From Rickettsiales bacterium UBA1997 (GTDB taxonomy: Bacteria > Pseudomonadota > Alphaproteobacteria > Rickettsiales > UBA1997): DNA of 21,173 nt. A program made the position numbers and the translations under genes. The notes beneath the pieces were generated by a model. That model did no database searches. It was not told the origin of the DNA and saw only the letters and a list, made by a program, of their open reading frames with translations. The stretch is from contig DDCV01000020.1 of assembly GCA_002335845.1 (NCBI GenBank), forward strand, positions 1 through 21,173, given 5' to 3'. Each line of letters starts with the position of its first letter. Position 1 is the stretch's first letter. Positions 16,801 to 21,173 of the stretch are shown piece after piece.

Positions 16801-16837
16801 GTAAAAAAATGCATATTTATAAGAGTTAGAGTTAAAA

Positions 16838-19159
16838 ATGAAAAATTTATTAATTGTGGAGTCACCCACTAAAGTAAAGTCAATACAAAAGTTTCTTGGA
16901 GATGACTACAAGGTAGTCGCTTCCGTAGGACATGTCAGAGATTTAATGGCTAGCTCAAGAAAAGGGATTGATGTAGAAAATAACTATTCTCCTGTTTGGT
17001 CTATCTCAAAAGATAAGAAAGACATAATTAATGATATAAAAAAGTATTCTAAAGATGCTGATACTGTATATTTTGCTACTGATCCAGACAGGGAAGGTGA
17101 AGCAATCTCTAAACATATATATGATATTTTAGATAAAGCTAAACTCTTAAAAGGGAAAAAAACATACAGGGTTGCATTTAATGAAATTACAGAAAATGCT
17201 GTATTGACAGCACTAGAAAGCCCAAGACAAATATCTGATAACCTATGGAATGCTTATTTAGCACGGAGAACATTAGACTATCTAATGGGCTATGATATAA
17301 CAGAATTTTTATGGAAAAAAATCAGTAGGATGGCGAGGGGTGGCAGAGTACAAAGTCCAGCATTAAGACTTATAGTGGAAAAGGAACATGAAATAAGTGC
17401 GTTTAATCCTATTGAGTATTGGATTAGTACCTTAGTTGCTTGTAGTAAAGATGACTGCATAGATCTAGACCTAATAGCAATTGATGGAGAAAAGATAAAG
17501 AAGGGAAATATTACAAATATTGCAAATGAAAAAGATGCAGACAAAATAAAAAATGAATTAAATAAATTCAAAGATATTCCAATTAATAGTATTAAAACCT
17601 CTGAAAGGAAATTGAAGCCTCGTGCTCCATTTACTACTGCTTCCCTTCAACAGGCAGCATATTCAACATTAAGTTTTTCCGTTAAACAAACCTCAGCAAT
17701 TGCACAAAGGTTATATCAAGGCATGACGCTTGGAGATAGTGAGCCAGTTGGTTTAATCTCATATATGAGAACTGATTCTACAAACTTATCAGATGACTGT
17801 CTGAAAGATATAGGGAATTATTTAGATGAAAATCATAAAAAATATAAATCAAAAGAAATAAGAAAATATTCAAAAAAGGTAAAAAATGCTCAAGAAGCAC
17901 ATGAGGCAATAAGGCCTACGTCAATATTTAATACCCCAACGAAGGTTAAAAAATATCTTGATGATTCTGATTTTAAACTATATGAACTAATTTGGAAACG
18001 AACAGTGGCATCTCAAATGATAGATGCTACCTATAAACAAGTAGGGATAGAGTTTCTTTTGGGAGAAAAATTTTTATATAAGTATAGCGGTTCTTTTTTA
18101 AAAGATAATGGATTCAAAGAAATATATGACTTATCTGAAAATGATGAAAAAGAAAAAATAAATAAGAGAATTCTAGGTAATCTAAAAGAAGGAGACAAGC
18201 TTTCTATTAAAGAAATTAATGTAGACCAAAAATTTACACAACCACCAGCTAGGTATAATCAGGCCAGCTTAATTCAAGCGTTAGAAGAATTGGGGATTGG
18301 GCGTCCATCTACCTACGTTACCATCATATCAAAAATACTTGATAGTAATTATGTCGACCCTGAGGCTAGCAACTTCCAGCCAACAGCACTAGCAAAAGTT
18401 GTTTGTGATACTCTTACGAAACATTTCAGTAATGATTTAGTAGACTATGATTTCACAGCAAAGCTAGAGGATAATCTTGATAAAATTGCTAATGGTGATC
18501 AGGATCCTATGACTTGTATTAAATCTACTTATGAGCCATTTAGAGTTAATCTTGAAGATAAACTAGTGACGGTAGATATATCAGAAACAAGAGAATTAAA
18601 AGACCTAGGCATTCACCCAGAAACAGGTAGGCCAGTAACTGTGAGACTTACTAAATATGGCCCGACTATTCAAATGGGCACTAAAGAAGATGAAGAAAAA
18701 CCTAAGTGGGCTGCGCTTACATATGAGCAGAAAAACAATATTGACTCTATCACTATGGATGATGCTATCAGGATGTTTGGTTTACCCGAAAAGATTGGAA
18801 CTTTCAAAGAAGACGATGTTTTAATAAACATAGGCCCGTTTGGCCCATATTTAAAATGCGGCAAAACCAATGTTTCTGTTAGAGGAAGAGATATTTTTAG
18901 TATAGAAGAAAAAGAAGCAATTGAGTTAATAGAAGAAAAAATTGAAGCTGATATAAATGCAAACATAAATTTCTTTGAAGAATCTGGAATAAAAGTACTG
19001 AATGGCCGATTTGGTCCTTATATAACTAATGGAAAAGTGAATGCTAAAATTCCAAAAGATGTAGAGCCCAAAGATTTAGATGAAGAAACATGCATTGAAA
19101 TGATAAAAAATGCTCCAAAAAAGAAATTTAGAAGGAAATTTAGAGCTAAGAAAAAATGA
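16838..19159 (+). CDS. topA: DNA topoisomerase I (type IA)
   Basis: It relaxes negative supercoils by single-strand passage. The 773-residue protein has the Toprim domain (VESPTKVKSI with Glu8; DPDREGEAI with Asp82, Asp84, Glu86), the clamp domains, and catalytic Tyr309 in LISYMRTDST. After about residue 600 there are three GxxGP-type repeats (KYGPTIQMG, FGPYLKCGK, FGPYITNGK) instead of four-cysteine zinc ribbons; no CxxC pair is present. It ends in a basic tail (KKKFRRKFRAKKK). This end differs from the E. coli enzyme (865 residues) and resembles zinc-less TopA of other groups. The stop overlaps tsaC (ATGA). dprA is not found upstream. Confidence 0.96.
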   Translation: MKNLLIVESPTKVKSIQKFLGDDYKVVASVGHVRDLMASSRKGIDVENNYSPVWSISKDKKDIINDIKKYSKDADTVYFATDPDREGEAISKHIYDILDKAKLLKGKKTYRVAFNEITENAVLTALESPRQISDNLWNAYLARRTLDYLMGYDITEFLWKKISRMARGGRVQSPALRLIVEKEHEISAFNPIEYWISTLVACSKDDCIDLDLIAIDGEKIKKGNITNIANEKDADKIKNELNKFKDIPINSIKTSERKLKPRAPFTTASLQQAAYSTLSFSVKQTSAIAQRLYQGMTLGDSEPVGLISYMRTDSTNLSDDCLKDIGNYLDENHKKYKSKEIRKYSKKVKNAQEAHEAIRPTSIFNTPTKVKKYLDDSDFKLYELIWKRTVASQMIDATYKQVGIEFLLGEKFLYKYSGSFLKDNGFKEIYDLSENDEKEKINKRILGNLKEGDKLSIKEINVDQKFTQPPARYNQASLIQALEELGIGRPSTYVTIISKILDSNYVDPEASNFQPTALAKVVCDTLTKHFSNDLVDYDFTAKLEDNLDKIANGDQDPMTCIKSTYEPFRVNLEDKLVTVDISETRELKDLGIHPETGRPVTVRLTKYGPTIQMGTKEDEEKPKWAALTYEQKNNIDSITMDDAIRMFGLPEKIGTFKEDDVLINIGPFGPYLKCGKTNVSVRGRDIFSIEEKEAIELIEEKIEADINANINFFEESGIKVLNGRFGPYITNGKVNAKIPKDVEPKDLDEETCIEMIKNAPKKKFRRKFRAKKK

Positions 19160-19707
19160 TAATTGGTTCTCCTGAGAATGCTATTAAACTGCTTAGTGAC
19201 GGTGGTGTTATAGGCTACCCAACTGAAGCAGTATTTGGGTTAGGCTGTAATCCATGGAATGAAAAAGCTGTAGTTAGAATTTCTAATATTAAAAATCGTA
19301 ACTTAAAAAAACCTTTTCTCTTAGTTGCCTCAAGTATCAATCAATTAACAAGCCTAGTGGACATTAATATTATCACTGAAAAAGTAAAATCTACTTGGCC
19401 TGGTCATACAACCTGGTTAATACCAGCAAAAAAAGGTGTCCCATGTTGGTTAATAGATGAAGATACTGGTCTTATCGGGATAAGAATATCAGATCATCCT
19501 GTAATTAATAAAATATGTGATAAATTTCAAAGTCCAATAATCTCAACCAGTGCCAATATAAGTGGGGATAAAAATATTAAAGATCAAAAAGTTTTTATAT
19601 CTGAGTTTCAGAATAAAGTAGATTATTTGATAGAAGGTAATATAGGTAATTATAGCAAACCTAGTATAATAATTGATATGAGAACTAATGAGAATATAAG
19701 GAAATGA
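19156..19707 (+). CDS. tsaC: Threonylcarbamoyl-AMP synthase TsaC (YrdC/Sua5 family)
   Basis: It makes threonylcarbamoyl-AMP from threonine, bicarbonate and ATP for the t6A37 modification of ANN-decoding tRNAs. The 183-residue protein is the short TsaC type without a Sua5 C-terminal domain. Seen motifs are GGVIGYPTEAVFGLGC (16-31), KNRNLKKPFLLV (46-57), STWPGHTTWLIPA and SPIISTSANISG. It overlaps topA by 4 bp at the start and hemF by 4 bp at the end, both ATGA. A topA-tsaC-hemF neighbourhood is known in gammaproteobacteria. Confidence 0.94.
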   Translation: MIIGSPENAIKLLSDGGVIGYPTEAVFGLGCNPWNEKAVVRISNIKNRNLKKPFLLVASSINQLTSLVDINIITEKVKSTWPGHTTWLIPAKKGVPCWLIDEDTGLIGIRISDHPVINKICDKFQSPIISTSANISGDKNIKDQKVFISEFQNKVDYLIEGNIGNYSKPSIIIDMRTNENIRK

Positions 19708-20591
19708 AAAAGTCTAAAGATTTTAAAGAGATAGAATTACTTTTCAAGAAGTTACAAAAAAATATTATTAATAACTTTCATGGTCTGGATCAAAAAGTAA
19801 AAATTTCAAAAACAAGATGGAAGTATAAATCTGGTGGTGGTGGCATAAGCTGTGAACTTTCTGATGGAAAAGTAATAGAAAAGGGAATGGTTAATTTTTC
19901 TTCAATAGAGGGCCTTGTTCTACCAAACAGTGCATTAGCAAAAAAAATAAAGGGGAGCGTTAAAAGCTTTCTTGCTACAGGTGTTTCAGTTGTTATTCAT
20001 CCTGATAACCCTTTTGTACCTTGCTCACATTTTAACATAAGATATTTTGAAACAGATAACAAGTCAAAAAAAAATTGGTGGTTTGGTGGCGGTTTTGACC
20101 TTACTCCATATTTTGTATATTTAGATGATATAAAATCTTGGCATGAATCAGCTAAAAAAGTATGTGATAAATATAAAAGCACTTTCTATCAGGACTTTAG
20201 CAAACAATGTGATGAATACTTTTTTAATAAACATAGAAACGAAAAGAGAGGGATAGGAGGTTTATTCTTTGATAACCTTAATAACCAGAAAAAAAGTTTC
20301 TATAAAGATTTTGTTCTAGATACAGGAAATACATATTTAGAATCTTATGCGCATATAATTAAGAAACGTACTAAGAAAAAATATAATAAAACACATAAAA
20401 CCTTTCAGCTAATTAGACGCGGAAGATATGTGGAATTTAATTTAGTCTATGACAGAGGAACTATATTCGGATTACAGTCTGGTGGCAGAGCAGACTCTAT
20501 ACTAATGTCTATGCCTCCAAGCGTAATATGGACGGGTAAAAAAGATATTAAATTAGCCGCATTCGAGAAAAATCTTAAGAAATTTTTATAA
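19704..20591 (+). CDS. hemF: Oxygen-dependent coproporphyrinogen III oxidase
   Basis: It converts coproporphyrinogen III to protoporphyrinogen IX using O2, a late heme step. The 295-residue protein shows VVIHPDNPFVPCSHFNIRYF (96-115) and WWFGGGFDLTPYFVYLDD (125-142). Conserved histidines are His99, His109, His147 and His177, then GIGGLFFDNL and RRGRYVEFNLVYDRGT. This indicates aerobic life; whether an oxygen-independent HemN also exists cannot be seen. AAGGA stands only one base before the ATG, which is unusually close, but the start agrees with the family and the 4-bp overlap. It converges on the thioesterase gene with a 3-bp gap. Confidence 0.97.
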   Translation: MKKSKDFKEIELLFKKLQKNIINNFHGLDQKVKISKTRWKYKSGGGGISCELSDGKVIEKGMVNFSSIEGLVLPNSALAKKIKGSVKSFLATGVSVVIHPDNPFVPCSHFNIRYFETDNKSKKNWWFGGGFDLTPYFVYLDDIKSWHESAKKVCDKYKSTFYQDFSKQCDEYFFNKHRNEKRGIGGLFFDNLNNQKKSFYKDFVLDTGNTYLESYAHIIKKRTKKKYNKTHKTFQLIRRGRYVEFNLVYDRGTIFGLQSGGRADSILMSMPPSVIWTGKKDIKLAAFEKNLKKFL

Positions 20592-20594
20592 ACC

Positions 20595-21071
20595 TCAAGT
20601 TTTTAATAAATCATCTAAGAGTTTAGAGTTTTTTATAATTTCATCTTCTTTAAGATTCACTATAGCTGTCGTCAATCGAGAAACACAGTTCATTTTACCG
20701 GCATCATTTTTTATATCAATATTCCATACATGAACAGATCTTCCAAGACTTGCGACAGTAGTCTTCCCTGTAACATAGCCACTAGAGACTGGTCTTACAT
20801 GATTTGCATTTATCTCTAAACCAACAGCTTTTTGTTTTCTCATATCTATACACATATTAGATGCGATGCTTCCGAGAGCTTCTGCTAGAACGCATGATGC
20901 TCCACCATGCAGTATGCCCCTAGATTGCCTTGTAAAGTCTTCAACCGGCATTCTAGCCACAATATAATCTTCACCCAACTCAATAAATTCAATGCCCAAA
21001 TGCTTATTTAAATTATTATTTCTTAAAGAAATAACATGTTCTAAAGTGAATTTTTCATGCCAAATAGACAT
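20595..21071 (-). CDS. Hotdog-fold acyl-CoA thioesterase, YdiI/MenI type
   Basis: It likely hydrolyses an aryl- or acyl-CoA thioester. The 158-residue hotdog protein matches E. coli YdiI closely: GILHGGASCVLAEALGSIAS (52-71) with catalytic Glu64, VGLEINANHVRPVSSG, GRSVHVWNIDI and CVSRLTTAIV. In E. coli this family serves 1,4-dihydroxy-2-naphthoyl-CoA in menaquinone synthesis, but related members act on other CoA esters. No menaquinone genes are in the window, so the substrate is left open. A strong GGAGG precedes the ATG by only 4 bases. About 100 bp beyond it, to the window end, hold no assigned gene. Confidence 0.9.
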   Translation of the reverse strand: MSIWHEKFTLEHVISLRNNNLNKHLGIEFIELGEDYIVARMPVEDFTRQSRGILHGGASCVLAEALGSIASNMCIDMRKQKAVGLEINANHVRPVSSGYVTGKTTVASLGRSVHVWNIDIKNDAGKMNCVSRLTTAIVNLKEDEIIKNSKLLDDLLKT

Positions 21072-21173
21072 ATAACCTCCATTGTTATAATTGTAGATAG
21101 ATTAATATAACATCTTCTCTTAAAATAAAAAGTGTTAGACTAATAAAATGAAAAAAAATTTTCCAAATATAAG

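Noticed and set aside
21148..21173. Start of a further plus-strand gene (ATG followed by Lys/Asn codons)
   Set aside because: Only 26 bases are visible, with no ribosome binding site, so it cannot be supported.
1..21173. CRISPR array, insertion sequence, prophage or toxin-antitoxin pair
   Set aside because: No regularly spaced repeats, transposase, integrase or phage proteins were found; the genes are overwhelmingly core functions.

Overview
This is an AT-rich window of a streamlined proteobacterial chromosome, almost certainly gammaproteobacterial. The RpoD C-terminus is of gammaproteobacterial type. The neighbourhoods rpoD/tRNA-Ile(CAU), def-fmt-trkA, topA-tsaC-hemF and his-tatABC are all familiar from that class. 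Low GC, very short intergenic gaps and a TonB-dependent receptor suggest an uncultured marine lineage such as SAR86 or a relative. That placement is inference, because no rRNA gene is present. I see no transposase, integrase, phage gene or CRISPR array.

Left end, + strand (1-4329): the 3' part of rpoD (the reading frame is open from base 1), msrA overlapping it, and a lysidine-type tRNA-Ile(CAU) two bases after msrA. Next comes a probable metal-uptake pair: a 99-residue His/Cys-containing protein ending in RAPPLL, and a ZnuD-like TonB-dependent receptor with a Glu/His-rich loop. A 13-bp hairpin separates the receptor from a DUF3050 protein, which is probably a heme-oxygenase-like di-metal enzyme of unknown function.

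A 375-bp convergent gap (4330-4704) holds no convincing gene and ends in a bidirectional terminator.

Centre, - strand (16748 down to 4705): a 12-kb run of tightly packed genes. In transcription order these are def, fmt (translation initiation); trkA, trkH (K+ uptake); an LpxL/HtrB-type lipid A acyltransferase; proline iminopeptidase; a secreted DUF3530 alpha/beta hydrolase; hisB, hisH, hisA, hisF, hisE (histidine synthesis); tatA, tatB, tatC (twin-arginine export); and a compact phosphoglycerate mutase. The hisB-H-A-F and tatB-C junctions are TAATG stop/start overlaps, which suggests translational coupling. hisI, rsmB and dprA, which commonly sit in these neighbourhoods, are absent.

Right end (16838-20591, + strand): topA, tsaC and hemF, joined by ATGA overlaps. 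A convergent YdiI/MenI-type thioesterase follows on the - strand, and then about 100 bp of unassigned sequence.

Most of the window is housekeeping. The parts that could be new biology are the DUF3050 enzyme, the small metal-binding-like protein paired with the receptor, and the unexplained 4330-4704 gap.
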